Below, one piece after another: positions 14,223-20,966 of a DNA stretch of 21,172 nucleotides. The notes beneath the pieces were generated by a model. The model was not told the DNA's origin. It saw only the letters and a program-made list of their open reading frames with translations, and did no database searches. This stretch comes from Clostridia bacterium. Lineage in GTDB: Bacteria; Bacillota_A; Clostridia; Christensenellales; Aristaeellaceae. Made by a program: the position numbers and the translations under genes. The stretch lies in NCBI GenBank assembly GCA_017432405.1, contig JAFRJF010000284.1, positions 1 to 21,172 on the forward strand, given 5' to 3'. The number at the start of each line of letters is the position of its first letter. Within the stretch, counting starts at the first letter, position 1.

Positions 14223-15203
14223 GTGAAGAAATGGCTTGTGATGGTAACGCTGGCCGCGGTGTTGCTGGCGATGACGGGCTCCGCCCTGGCGGAGGAGGCG
14301 TCGTATACGCCTGTGAACGCGGATGAGCTGCTGGGCGTATGGCAGTCGGAAGACGACGACGCGCTGGTGTTGTACATGCTGCCCGGCACATATGCCCCGG
14401 TGAACGACCTCTCCAGGATGCCCGAGCTGTATGCCGAGGGCAAGTGGCAGGAGACCAGGGAAAGGCAGCTTGACTATTTGATGCTGTTGAACAAGCGAAG
14501 AGAACAGGGAAACAGCTTTCTGGATTCGCTGCTGGGTGCTTCGATGTCAAGGGCGCTCCAGACGCTCAATAGCTTCAACGACGACACGAGCAGTGATGAG
14601 CCGTTCGACTGCTTCGACTATTCCAACGCACGCATCGGCGTCACGTGGTTCTTTGAAGAGGGCGAAGAGGAGTATGAGGATTATACCACCGTAGCCGAGG
14701 GCACGATCTTCGCGTTTCGCGATGAAGACGGGGAGGTCAGCCTGTTCTGGATGGACGATTATGACCCCCATATTCCCGGGATCATGATGCGGCGGCTGTC
14801 GGCGGAAGCGCCCTCTGCCGAGGCGCTGACCGAGGGCGTGCTGCGTCCGGTGATCGACATGGCCGGGGACGCGGCACTGCAGACTGCCGTGGCGGTGGCG
14901 CGCTGGGCCGCGGAAAAGCAGTGCATGCGGATGGACAGCGCCGCCCTCACGGCCAATCTCCGCGCCGCATACGACGCCCTGTCGCCGGAGGACGCGCAGG
15001 CCTTCAAGGACAACTACGGCAAGTTTGACCAGGCGCTGATCGACGCCCTGAGGCTGAACCCCAAGACCTGGAACGACCCGGACCCCGACAAGCTCTTCGA
15101 GGACGCGGGGCTTCAGGACGCGATCGCAACGCTGGCCAACGACACGGAAAGCCAGCGCTCGGTGGAGGTGCTGAACAGTGCCGTCGAGGGGATTATTGGG
15201 TGA
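14223..15203 (+). CDS. Secreted protein of unknown function
   Basis: 326 residues with a signal peptide at 1-23 (MKKWLVMVTLAAVLLAMTGS then ALA, cleavage before EEA) and no lipobox cysteine or further membrane helix. After the signal, VNADELLGVWQSEDDDALVL suggests the start of a small beta-rich 'GxW' lipocalin-like or secreted domain. Residues 90-180 are acidic (including EEGEEEYEDY), and the C-terminal ~120 residues look helical (EALTEGVLRPVIDMAGDAAL, YDALSPEDAQAFKDNYGKFD). I do not recognise a family. Start: GTG 14223 with AAGGAGG eight bases upstream. It follows the sugar operon but is separated by a hairpin, and a repeat element begins 7 bases after its stop. No link to sugar use can be shown. 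Confidence 0.8.
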   Translation: MKKWLVMVTLAAVLLAMTGSALAEEASYTPVNADELLGVWQSEDDDALVLYMLPGTYAPVNDLSRMPELYAEGKWQETRERQLDYLMLLNKRREQGNSFLDSLLGASMSRALQTLNSFNDDTSSDEPFDCFDYSNARIGVTWFFEEGEEEYEDYTTVAEGTIFAFRDEDGEVSLFWMDDYDPHIPGIMMRRLSAEAPSAEALTEGVLRPVIDMAGDAALQTAVAVARWAAEKQCMRMDSAALTANLRAAYDALSPEDAQAFKDNYGKFDQALIDALRLNPKTWNDPDPDKLFEDAGLQDAIATLANDTESQRSVEVLNSAVEGIIG

Positions 15204-15209
15204 AGGGGG

Positions 15210-15479
15210 AAATTCTGATTTGTTGGGCTGACGCCCAAGCTAACTTACCGGGGGTATCGGGGGCGGCAGCGCCCCGATCTTTAATCGTACGCGGCGGCGT
15301 GTACGCCGCGGGCGGGGTCTTTTTTGCGGCAGGGAGCCTGTCGACCAGAGCAAAAAAGACTTCCTTGCAGATTTGCCGCCCGGAAATCGCCTGCGATTTC
15401 AGGCAAATCTGAGGAGGATGTATTGAAGGGGGACCTGTCCCCCTTCAAACGGGCGATAGCCCGCGATAAATCAGAATTT
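15210..15479. repeat. 270-bp hairpin-chain element with TTCTGATTTGT termini
   Basis: Termini AAATTCTGATTTGT (15210-15223) and ATAAATCAGAATTT (15466-15479) are inverted repeats matching at 13 of 14 bases. Between them runs a series of hairpins: TGGGC/GCCCA (15224-15237), ATCGGGG/CCCCGAT (15256-15278), GCGGCG/CGCCGC (around 15290-15310), CAGATTTGCC/GGCAAATCTG (15368-15411, with a nested GAAATCGC/GCGATTTC), TTGAAGGGGGAC/GTCCCCCTTCAA (15423-15448) and CGGGC/GCCCG (15450-15463). No credible gene is present. It is a composite non-autonomous element and fills most of the 338-base gap between convergent genes. Confidence 0.75.
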
Positions 15480-15490
15480 GTAGCTCTCCC

Positions 15491-15531
15491 AAACAACAAG
15501 GATGCCGCATTTCGCGGCATCCTTGTTGTTT
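15491..15531. terminator. Bidirectional terminator between convergent genes
   Basis: Perfect 18-base arms AAACAACAAGGATGCCGC / GCGGCATCCTTGTTGTTT with a 5-base loop. The arms end in T-rich sequence on both strands. It lies 10 bases beyond the gatY stop and should end the minus-strand gatY transcript as well as any read-through from the plus strand. Confidence 0.85.
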
Positions 15532-15541
15532 ACAGGCCGTC

Positions 15542-16390
15542 TCACGCCTTGCCGTCGCAGCCGCAGACCTTCATGCGGCTCATCACCAGGTCCTTGACCG
15601 CGGCCATGCCGGCCTTGCAGAAGACCTTGGGGTCGAAGGCCTTGGGGTCCTCCTCGGCCAGCTTGCGGCAGGCGTCGGTGAAGGCCTTGCGCAGCTCGGT
15701 GGCGAAGTTGACCTTGCAGATGCCCCGGGCGACGCAGTCGCGCACGTCCTCGTCGGTCAGGCCGGAGGCCCCGTGCAGCACCAGGGGAATGTCCACCACC
15801 TTGCGGATCTCGCTGAGGCGCGCCTTGTCCAGCACGGGCGTGCCCACGTAGAAGCCGTGGGCCGTGCCGATGGCCACCGCCAGCGAGGTGACGCCGGTGC
15901 GCTCCACGAAGGCCTTCGCCTCCATGGGGTCGGTGTTGGTGTCAGCCACGGCCACCAGGTCGTCCTCCTTGCCGCCCACCTTGCCCAGCTCGGCCTCGCA
16001 GGGGATGCCCACCGCCGCGGCCACGTCGGCCACCCGGCGGCTGACGGCCACGTTCTCCTCAAAGGGCAGCTTGGAGCCGTCGATCATCACCGAAGTGTAC
16101 CCGGCGTTGATGGCCTGCACGGCCAGCTCGAAGCTGCTGCCGTGGTCCAGGTGCAGGCACACCGGCACGGTGGCGTGCTTTGCCTCCGCGGCCACCATGG
16201 CGGCGAACATGTCCAGGCTGGCATAGCGGATGGTGGAGGGGGTGGTTTGCAGCATCACCGGGGCCCGCAGCTCTTCGGCGGCTGCGATGATGGCCTTGAC
16301 CATCTCCATGTTTTCACAGTTGAACGCGCCCACGGCGTAGCCCCGCTTCTGGGCGTCCAGCAACATCTTTTCGGAAGTAACCAGCGGCAT
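15542..16390 (-). CDS. gatY: Class II aldolase, tagatose-bisphosphate aldolase (GatY/KbaY) type
   Basis: 282-residue zinc aldolase. Catalytic Asp82 and zinc His83 in LHLDHGSSFE, zinc His178 in GTAHGF, zinc His206 in LHGASG, and KVNFATELR (226-234) as in GatY/KbaY and FbaA. The substrate loop VMLQTTPSTIRYAS is canonical, unlike the aldolase at 13299. GatY-type enzymes split tagatose 1,6-bisphosphate into dihydroxyacetone phosphate and glyceraldehyde 3-phosphate and are helped by GatZ, encoded directly upstream. ATG 16390 follows AGGAGG located at the gatZ stop (12 bases between genes), so they are translated together. It is last in the pfkB-gatZ-gatY operon. Fructose 1,6-bisphosphate use is an alternative. 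Confidence 0.88.
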   Translation of the reverse strand: MPLVTSEKMLLDAQKRGYAVGAFNCENMEMVKAIIAAAEELRAPVMLQTTPSTIRYASLDMFAAMVAAEAKHATVPVCLHLDHGSSFELAVQAINAGYTSVMIDGSKLPFEENVAVSRRVADVAAAVGIPCEAELGKVGGKEDDLVAVADTNTDPMEAKAFVERTGVTSLAVAIGTAHGFYVGTPVLDKARLSEIRKVVDIPLVLHGASGLTDEDVRDCVARGICKVNFATELRKAFTDACRKLAEEDPKAFDPKVFCKAGMAAVKDLVMSRMKVCGCDGKA

Positions 16391-16400
16391 TGTAATCCTC

Positions 16401-17693
16401 CTATCTCGTGGCGTACTCGTAGTCCTGCATGAACAGCATGATGCCGTAGAGCGCCAGGGCCCGGGGCGTCTTTTCGATCTCGCCGGCGCGGATGGCGTCG
16501 AACTGGCGGGGCATGTACTGGTGCAGCATGTTCATGGGAATGTCGTATTTCTCCAGGTTCCCGAACAGTTTGTCGATGGCGGCCTGCACCTCGGGAAGGT
16601 TGATGTAGTAGCGGGCGCGGTCGGAGAAGCTGTAGCGCCGGGCCAGACGGGTGGCCCTGTAATCGCCGTGGTAGTGCTTCTGCCAGTTGCCGGGCTGCTC
16701 CAGCATCACCCGCTCCAGCACCTCGGGGAACCAGGCCCGCGCCTCCGGTGGCACCAGCTCGGCCTCCATGTCGGACAGGGCGAACAGTGCCTCCCGCAGC
16801 CCGTAGGTCAGCGCGGGGCCGACCTTCAGGATCGCGATGCCGTCCTCCACCATCTGGCGCAGGCATTCGGCGGTCTGGTAGTCCGAGGAGTGGCCCTCGA
16901 ACACGATCTCGGGAGTGTCTTTCAGCGCGGCGCTGAGGGCGCGGGCGTTTTCCCGGTTGTACAGGAACACCTGGTCGTCGCCGAACTCCACGCCCGGCTG
17001 CACCACGATGGCGATCACGTCCCTCCAGCCGTCCGCGAGGCCCGCCTCGGCAAAGCAGCGCTTGTAGGTATCCACGGTGTCCCGGAAGGCCTCGGGCTTC
17101 GTGACGGCCAGGGAATCCTCCTCCTCCTGGGCGCCGCCGGGAATGGGCACCTCCGACCCGATGACGAACACCGGCCGCGGGGCGTCGGGCCTTTCCGCCT
17201 TCAGCGCGGCGTAGGCCTCCATGCAGGCCCGGTACAGCCGTATCCCTCGGCGGGCCACCACCTCGGTGGCCAGCGGGCCCTCGGGATCGTCCGCCAGCTT
17301 CATGCTGGTGTCCAGGTGGATCTTGGTGAAGCCGGCCCGGACGAACTGATAGACCAGCGTCTCGGCCTTCTCCATGGCCTCGGCCTCCGGCTCGTTCTGC
17401 CAGGTCAGGGGGCCCAGGTGGTCGCCAGCGAGGATCAGCTGGCGCTCCGGCACGCCGATCTTACCGGCCAGGTCCAGCACCAGCTTATAGAAGTCCGCCG
17501 GCAGCATGCCGGTGTAGCCGCCGAACTGGTTCACCTGGTTGGCGGTGGCCTCGATCAGCACCGGCTTGCCCAGCTGTTTGGCGCGGATCAGCGCCGCCTC
17601 CAGCGCCAGCTCGTTGGCCGTGCAGTAGGAGGGAATGCCGCATATTTCGCCGGCCCTGCGCCGGTCGATCATTTCCTGCAGGGGATGCTTCAC
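16401..17693 (-). CDS. gatZ: GatZ/KbaZ-type subunit of tagatose-bisphosphate aldolase
   Basis: 430-residue TIM-barrel protein close in size to E. coli KbaZ/GatZ (about 420-426). Diagnostic segments are GIPSYCTANELALEAAL near the start, EATANQVNQFGGYTGM, LAGDHLGPLTWQ, KIHLDTSM, FVIGSEVPIPGGAQEEE and FEGHSSDYQ. In E. coli this protein is not catalytic on its own but stabilises the class II aldolase GatY/KbaY. GTG 17693 is chosen because GAGGAGG lies 8 bases upstream and it overlaps the preceding kinase stop (GTGA), which implies translational coupling. The frame remains open upstream into the kinase but there it is only a shadow. Its position directly before gatY supports the pairing. Confidence 0.9.
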   Translation of the reverse strand: MKHPLQEMIDRRRAGEICGIPSYCTANELALEAALIRAKQLGKPVLIEATANQVNQFGGYTGMLPADFYKLVLDLAGKIGVPERQLILAGDHLGPLTWQNEPEAEAMEKAETLVYQFVRAGFTKIHLDTSMKLADDPEGPLATEVVARRGIRLYRACMEAYAALKAERPDAPRPVFVIGSEVPIPGGAQEEEDSLAVTKPEAFRDTVDTYKRCFAEAGLADGWRDVIAIVVQPGVEFGDDQVFLYNRENARALSAALKDTPEIVFEGHSSDYQTAECLRQMVEDGIAILKVGPALTYGLREALFALSDMEAELVPPEARAWFPEVLERVMLEQPGNWQKHYHGDYRATRLARRYSFSDRARYYINLPEVQAAIDKLFGNLEKYDIPMNMLHQYMPRQFDAIRAGEIEKTPRALALYGIMLFMQDYEYATR

Positions 17694-18652
17694 TTTGCCG
17701 CCTCCTCGTTGTCCGCGATCATCTTTTCCACGGTCGCCCGGGAGATGTTGCCTTCCATGGGTCCGAAGGCCGCCGCGTTCAGCGCGCCTGCCGCCGCGCC
17801 CATCTGCGCCGCGCCCTTCAGGGTTTTGCCCTCGGCCAGGCCGCAGATGAAGGCCGCGTCGTAGCTGTCGCCGGCGCCGGTGGCATCCAGCTGCTCCACC
17901 TTGTAGACGCCCATGGTCTCGGCCAGGCCGTTCCGGTCGTAGATCTTCGAGCCCTCGCTGCCGCTCTTCAGCACGATCAGCTCCAGCCCGGGGTTGTCGG
18001 CGAAGGCCTTCGCGATGGCCCTGTCCAGGTCCTCCTCGCCGGTGATCATGCGGATCTCGGAGCGCCCCGGCATGAAGATGCTGCAATTCAGGTAGGCCTC
18101 CCGCACCACGTCCATGGCCCTGGGGTCGCGGAGCATCTCCAGGCGCACGTTGGGGTCGAAGCTGACCTTCGCGCCGAGGCCCTTCAGCAGCCGCATGGTC
18201 TTCAGGATCTCCTGGCCGAAGGGGATGGAGGCCATCAGCGAGCAGCCCATGATGTGGAAGTATTTGCAGTCCTTCAGATCGTCGGCCATCTCCGGGGCCT
18301 TCGCCATCACCGCGGGGGTGTTGTTGATGTGGAAGATGAACTTGCGCTCGCCGTCGGCGAAGTAGGTCACAAAGGCCGCGCCGGTGGCGGCGGCATCGGA
18401 GACCAGCACCCGGCGGGTGTCCACGCCCACGGCGTTCAGGCGGTCCAGTATGTTCTTGCCGAAGTCGTCGTTGCCCACGCCGGAGATGATGCCGGTGCCG
18501 TGGCCCAGCCGGGCCGCGGTGCTGGCAAAGATGCCCGGCGCGCCGCTGGGGAAGGGTCCCCTGAAGGTTTCGCCGGTCTCAAACAGCTGAACATCCTCCC
18601 GGGCGCGCATGATTTCCACCAACAGCTCGCCCATGATCAAGATTTCCGCCAT
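17690..18652 (-). CDS. PfkB-family sugar kinase, with gatZY
   Basis: 320-residue kinase of the ribokinase/PfkB family. Sugar-site motif GPFPSGAPGIFASTAARLG at 32-50 is a variant of GGAPxNVAxxLARLG. The catalytic motif DATGAGDSY is at 256-264 with Asp262, and FDPNVRLEML (the DxNxR segment) is present. Context with GatZ and GatY makes tagatose-6-phosphate or another ketohexose phosphate the likely substrate, giving the bisphosphate cleaved by the aldolase; a 2-keto-3-deoxygluconate-kinase-like activity is an alternative from the sequence style. ATG 18652 is chosen for its GAAAGGGG site; the frame is open 30 codons further but that part lies in a repeat element. First gene of a three-gene operon. 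Confidence 0.88.
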   Translation of the reverse strand: MAEILIMGELLVEIMRAREDVQLFETGETFRGPFPSGAPGIFASTAARLGHGTGIISGVGNDDFGKNILDRLNAVGVDTRRVLVSDAAATGAAFVTYFADGERKFIFHINNTPAVMAKAPEMADDLKDCKYFHIMGCSLMASIPFGQEILKTMRLLKGLGAKVSFDPNVRLEMLRDPRAMDVVREAYLNCSIFMPGRSEIRMITGEEDLDRAIAKAFADNPGLELIVLKSGSEGSKIYDRNGLAETMGVYKVEQLDATGAGDSYDAAFICGLAEGKTLKGAAQMGAAAGALNAAAFGPMEGNISRATVEKMIADNEEAAK

Positions 18653-18679
18653 ATGCTCGTTTCCCCTTTCTGTTTGGAT

Positions 18680-18839
18680 GGGTACCTCTAAAAACGAACG
18701 CGTCGCCCGACGAGATGAATTGTAGACAGATTTGGCTTGCAAAAGACGCAGGCTGCCTGGCGGGCAGTCAAGGTTTTGGCAAGACGAGGATGGCTGTTAT
18801 TCAGCCGTCCGGCGGCGATGCGCGTTTTTAGAGGTGCCC
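18680..18839. mobile_element. 160-bp MITE-like element with 17-bp terminal inverted repeats
   Basis: Ends GGGTACCTCTAAAAACG (18680-18696) and CGTTTTTAGAGGTGCCC (18823-18839) are inverted repeats matching at 16 of 17 positions. Inside are hairpins CTGCC/GGCAG (around 18752-18766) and GGCTGTTATTCAGCC (18792-18806). No ORF. It lies between pfkA and the PfkB gene, 10 bases after the pfkA stop and just before the PfkB Shine-Dalgarno, so it must carry or disrupt the promoter of the pfkB-gatZY operon. A TACAAT at about 18719-18724 (minus strand) is a possible -10 without a good -35. No transposase in the window. Confidence 0.7.
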
Positions 18840-18849
18840 TAATGTGTTT

Positions 18850-19860
18850 TCAGTGGCCCTCGATGGACGGCTGGATGTAGGGCGTGGTGACGCTGACCGT
18901 CTCCAGCACGTGGTAGCGGTCCATCTGCAGGTGCTTCTTCATCTGCAGGGCCTCCTCGATGGGGGTCTCCACCATGTCGCCGCCGCGGGTGCCGATGACG
19001 CAGTTGCCCCGGCCCTCCACGAAGGCCTTCACCGCGAAGTAGCCCATGCGGGTGGCGGTCTCGCGGTCCCTGGCGTTGGGGGTGCCGCCGCGCTGGATGT
19101 GGCCCAGCACGGTCACACGGGGCTCGATGCCGATGGCCTCGTGAATCTGCTTGCCGATCTCCACCGCGCTGCCCACGCCCTCGGCCACCACAATCATGAA
19201 GTGGGTGCTGCCGGCCAGGCGGGCGCTGCGGATGCGCTCGATCACGTCCCGCTGGAAGTCCAGCTCCCGCTCCGGCACCAGCACGGCGGTGGCGCCTACG
19301 GCGATGCCCACATAGAGCGCCAGGAAGCCGGCGTTGCGGCCCATGACCTCCACCACCGAGCAGCGCTCGTGGCTCTGCATGGTGTCCCGCAGCTTGTCGA
19401 TGCACTCTATGGCGGTGTTGCAGGCGGTGTCGAAGCCGATGGTGTAGTTGGTGCAGCCGATGTCGTTGTCGATGGTGGCCGGCACGCCCACCACCGGCAC
19501 GCCCAGCCGGGAGAGGGCCAGCGCGCCCCGGAAGGTGCCGTCGCCGCCGATGGCCACGATGCCGTCCAGGCCCAGCATTTTACAGGTGGATACCGCCTTC
19601 AGGCGGCCCTTTTCGGACATGAAGTCCTCGCTGCGGGCGGTGTAGAGTATGGTGCCGCCCCGGGAGATGATGTGGCCCACGCTGGCGGCGTCCAGCTGTA
19701 CGAAGTCGCTGTTGATCAGCCCCTGCCAGCCCCGGCGGATGCCGACGCACTGTATGCCGTTGGAGAGCGCGGTGCGCACCACCGCGCGCACCGCCGCGTT
19801 CATGCCGGGGGAGTCGCCGCCGCTGGTCAGCACGCCGATGCGATTGATCTTCTTGTCCAT
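18850..19860 (-). CDS. pfkA: ATP-dependent 6-phosphofructokinase
   Basis: 336-residue glycolytic kinase making fructose 1,6-bisphosphate. TSGGDSPGMNAAVR at 12-25, the ATP-site GGDGT at 105-109 (the GGDG form marks ATP rather than pyrophosphate enzymes), catalytic Asp131 in TIDND, and MGRNAG at 173-178. Slightly longer than the 320-residue norm. Small departures from the Bacillus enzyme occur: VPATIDNDIGCTN in place of VPGTIDNDIPGTD. ATG 19860 follows AAGGAGGT at 7 bases. A promoter is visible at 19898-19926. The gene stands alone between repeat elements; the pfkB-gatZY operon follows in the same direction after the 160-bp element. Confidence 0.95.
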   Translation of the reverse strand: MDKKINRIGVLTSGGDSPGMNAAVRAVVRTALSNGIQCVGIRRGWQGLINSDFVQLDAASVGHIISRGGTILYTARSEDFMSEKGRLKAVSTCKMLGLDGIVAIGGDGTFRGALALSRLGVPVVGVPATIDNDIGCTNYTIGFDTACNTAIECIDKLRDTMQSHERCSVVEVMGRNAGFLALYVGIAVGATAVLVPERELDFQRDVIERIRSARLAGSTHFMIVVAEGVGSAVEIGKQIHEAIGIEPRVTVLGHIQRGGTPNARDRETATRMGYFAVKAFVEGRGNCVIGTRGGDMVETPIEEALQMKKHLQMDRYHVLETVSVTTPYIQPSIEGH

Positions 19861-19897
19861 TGAGGTTACCTCCTTGTGCTTGAATCGTTACGTGGGT

Positions 19898-19926
19898 ATT
19901 ATAGCAGAAAGGGTGGGGAACGACAA
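19898..19926 (-). promoter_or_regulatory. Predicted sigma-A promoter of pfkA
   Basis: Minus strand: TTGTCG (19926-19921), 17-base spacer, TATAAT (19903-19898), with TTTCTGC directly before the -10, about 38 bases upstream of the pfkA ATG. The TTTCTGCTATAAT core is identical in the promoter at 20859-20887. Confidence 0.7.
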
Positions 19927-19936
19927 GGCGGAACTT

Positions 19937-19967
19937 CTGATTCATCGAGCTTTGCTCGATAAATCAG
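19937..19967. repeat. TTCTGATTTGTC-family palindrome, variant copy
   Basis: Arms CTGATTCATCGAGC (19937-19950) and GCTCGATAAATCAG (19954-19967) with a TTT loop and one mismatch. The outer CTGATT matches the family while the inner part differs from TTGTCGC. Heptad units start at its last base. Confidence 0.7.
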
Positions 19968-20036
19968 GTTTTAGGTTTTAGGTTATAGGTTTTAGGTGGA
20001 GGTTCCCTTCCCTAACACCTATAACCTAAAACCTAA
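19967..20036. repeat. Inverted arrays of GGTTTTA heptads
   Basis: Left: GGTTTTA, GGTTTTA, GGTTATA, GGTTTTA from 19967 to 19994. Right: the complementary array at 20017-20036. Twenty bases (19971-19990 versus 20017-20036) are exact inverted repeats around a 26-base centre. It lies between the two palindromes at 19937-19967 and 20042-20080, giving a composite element of about 145 bp between pfkA's promoter and the GDPD gene. Confidence 0.85.
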
Positions 20037-20041
20037 CCCCT

Positions 20042-20080
20042 CAACATCTGATTTGTCGCCCCGCGACAAATCAAATGTTG
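20042..20080. repeat. TTCTGATTTGTC-family palindrome overlapping the GDPD stop
   Basis: Eighteen-base arms beginning CAACATCTGATTTGTCGC with a CCC loop and one mismatch. The minus-strand TGA stop (20073-20071) of the phosphodiesterase gene lies inside the right arm, so the element supplies the gene's last codons and stop. As a hairpin it may also serve as the gene's transcription end. Confidence 0.8.
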
Positions 20081-20823
20081 CTCTCCTCCCGTATCCTCAG
20101 CATTCGGTCCGGGTAGTCGCCGATCAGCATGTCTGCGCCGGCTTCGAGGCTCTGGCGGATGTCGGCCTCGTCGTTCACGGTCCAGACGTTCACCTGCATA
20201 CCCCTGGCGTGGGCCTTGTCCGCCTCCCGATACAGCAGCAGCTCGGAGAAGTGGGGGTGTATGGCGTCGATGCCCACCAGGTGCGTCAGGTCCCAGGGAT
20301 CGACGACCTTCCGGTTGTTGAGCTTGCCGATGGGGGTCCGGAGCAGGCCGACGCGGGCGTGCGGCTCCATGTGCTTGATCAGCAGAAGGCTTGCACTGTT
20401 GAAGCTGGAATAGAGAACGCGATCCGTCATGCCCGTTTCCGAGGCGAGCTTGACGCACTTTTCCTCGATGTGCTCATAGCGTATGCGGCTCGTCTTCAGC
20501 TCCGTATTGACTTCAAGGCCGGTGGGCTTCAGCAGCTCGTAGACCTCCCGAAGGGTGGGAATGGTCGCGTTCGGATACTCGGGATGGGTCTTGTTGAAGC
20601 GCAGCCGCTTCAGTTCCGCCACGGTCTTATCCCGTATGAAGCCCAGGCCGTTGGAGACGCGGCTGAGCGCTTCGTCGTGGGCGACCACCAATTCCCCGTC
20701 CCTGGTCATGTGAACGTCCAGCTCCACGCCGTCCGCCCCCATCCGGACCGCCAGCTCAAAGGCCTCCAGAGTGTTTTCCGGGGCGTAGCCGGAAGCGCCG
20801 CGATGTGCAAATACCTTTTGCAT
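20071..20823 (-). CDS. Glycerophosphodiester phosphodiesterase
   Basis: 250-residue TIM-barrel GDPD enzyme that hydrolyses glycerophosphodiesters to glycerol 3-phosphate plus alcohol. Catalytic and calcium residues are visible: His7-Arg8 in FAHRGASG, Glu16-Asn17 in APENTLEAF, Glu34 and Asp36 in GVELDVHM, His49 in VVAHDEAL, and the later NTELK glutamate. VNVWTVNDEADI and GADMLIGDYPD end the barrel. No signal peptide, so it is probably cytoplasmic. ATG 20823 is chosen because GGGGGT lies 7 bases upstream; an ATG at 20838 adds five residues but has no Shine-Dalgarno. The last codons and stop are inside a palindromic repeat. A promoter is at 20859-20887; the gene appears monocistronic. Confidence 0.93.
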   Translation of the reverse strand: MQKVFAHRGASGYAPENTLEAFELAVRMGADGVELDVHMTRDGELVVAHDEALSRVSNGLGFIRDKTVAELKRLRFNKTHPEYPNATIPTLREVYELLKPTGLEVNTELKTSRIRYEHIEEKCVKLASETGMTDRVLYSSFNSASLLLIKHMEPHARVGLLRTPIGKLNNRKVVDPWDLTHLVGIDAIHPHFSELLLYREADKAHARGMQVNVWTVNDEADIRQSLEAGADMLIGDYPDRMLRIREESNI

Positions 20824-20858
20824 TCGTATGACCCCCATATCAGTCGTATACCAATGTC

Positions 20859-20887
20859 ATTATAGCAGAAATGTCAGTGGCAGGCAA
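20859..20887 (-). promoter_or_regulatory. Predicted sigma-A promoter of the GDPD gene
   Basis: Minus strand: TTGCCT (20887-20882), 17-base spacer, TATAAT (20864-20859), about 36 bases before the chosen ATG. Shares TTTCTGCTATAAT with the pfkA promoter. Confidence 0.7.
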
Positions 20888-20897
20888 GGAACAATTG

Positions 20898-20925
20898 GGA
20901 ATGAGGAATGAGGAATGAGGAATGT
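20898..20925 (+). repeat. Tandem GGAATGA heptads (four units)
   Basis: Four direct units of GGAATGA (the last ends in T), the same unit as the termini of the 191-bp element at 3897-4087. No inverted partner follows here before the next repeat. The gap 20824-21172 (349 bases) holds only a promoter and repeats; no gene was seen in it. Confidence 0.85.
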
Positions 20926-20954
20926 GGGACAAAAGAACCGTCCCCTTGTCCCAC
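20924..20954. repeat. GTGGGACAA / TTGTCCCAC inverted repeat
   Basis: Nine-base perfect arms (20924-20932 and 20946-20954) around AAGAACCGTCCCC. The second strand-symmetrical 'gggac...gtccc' pattern in the window; compare the hairpin at 15423-15448. Confidence 0.75.
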
Positions 20955-20966
20955 AAAAGCGTTGAC

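Noticed and set aside
17694..18086. N-terminal extension of the gatZ frame
   Set aside because: This stretch is the pfkB gene in another frame; GTG 17693 has a proper Shine-Dalgarno and yields the family length.
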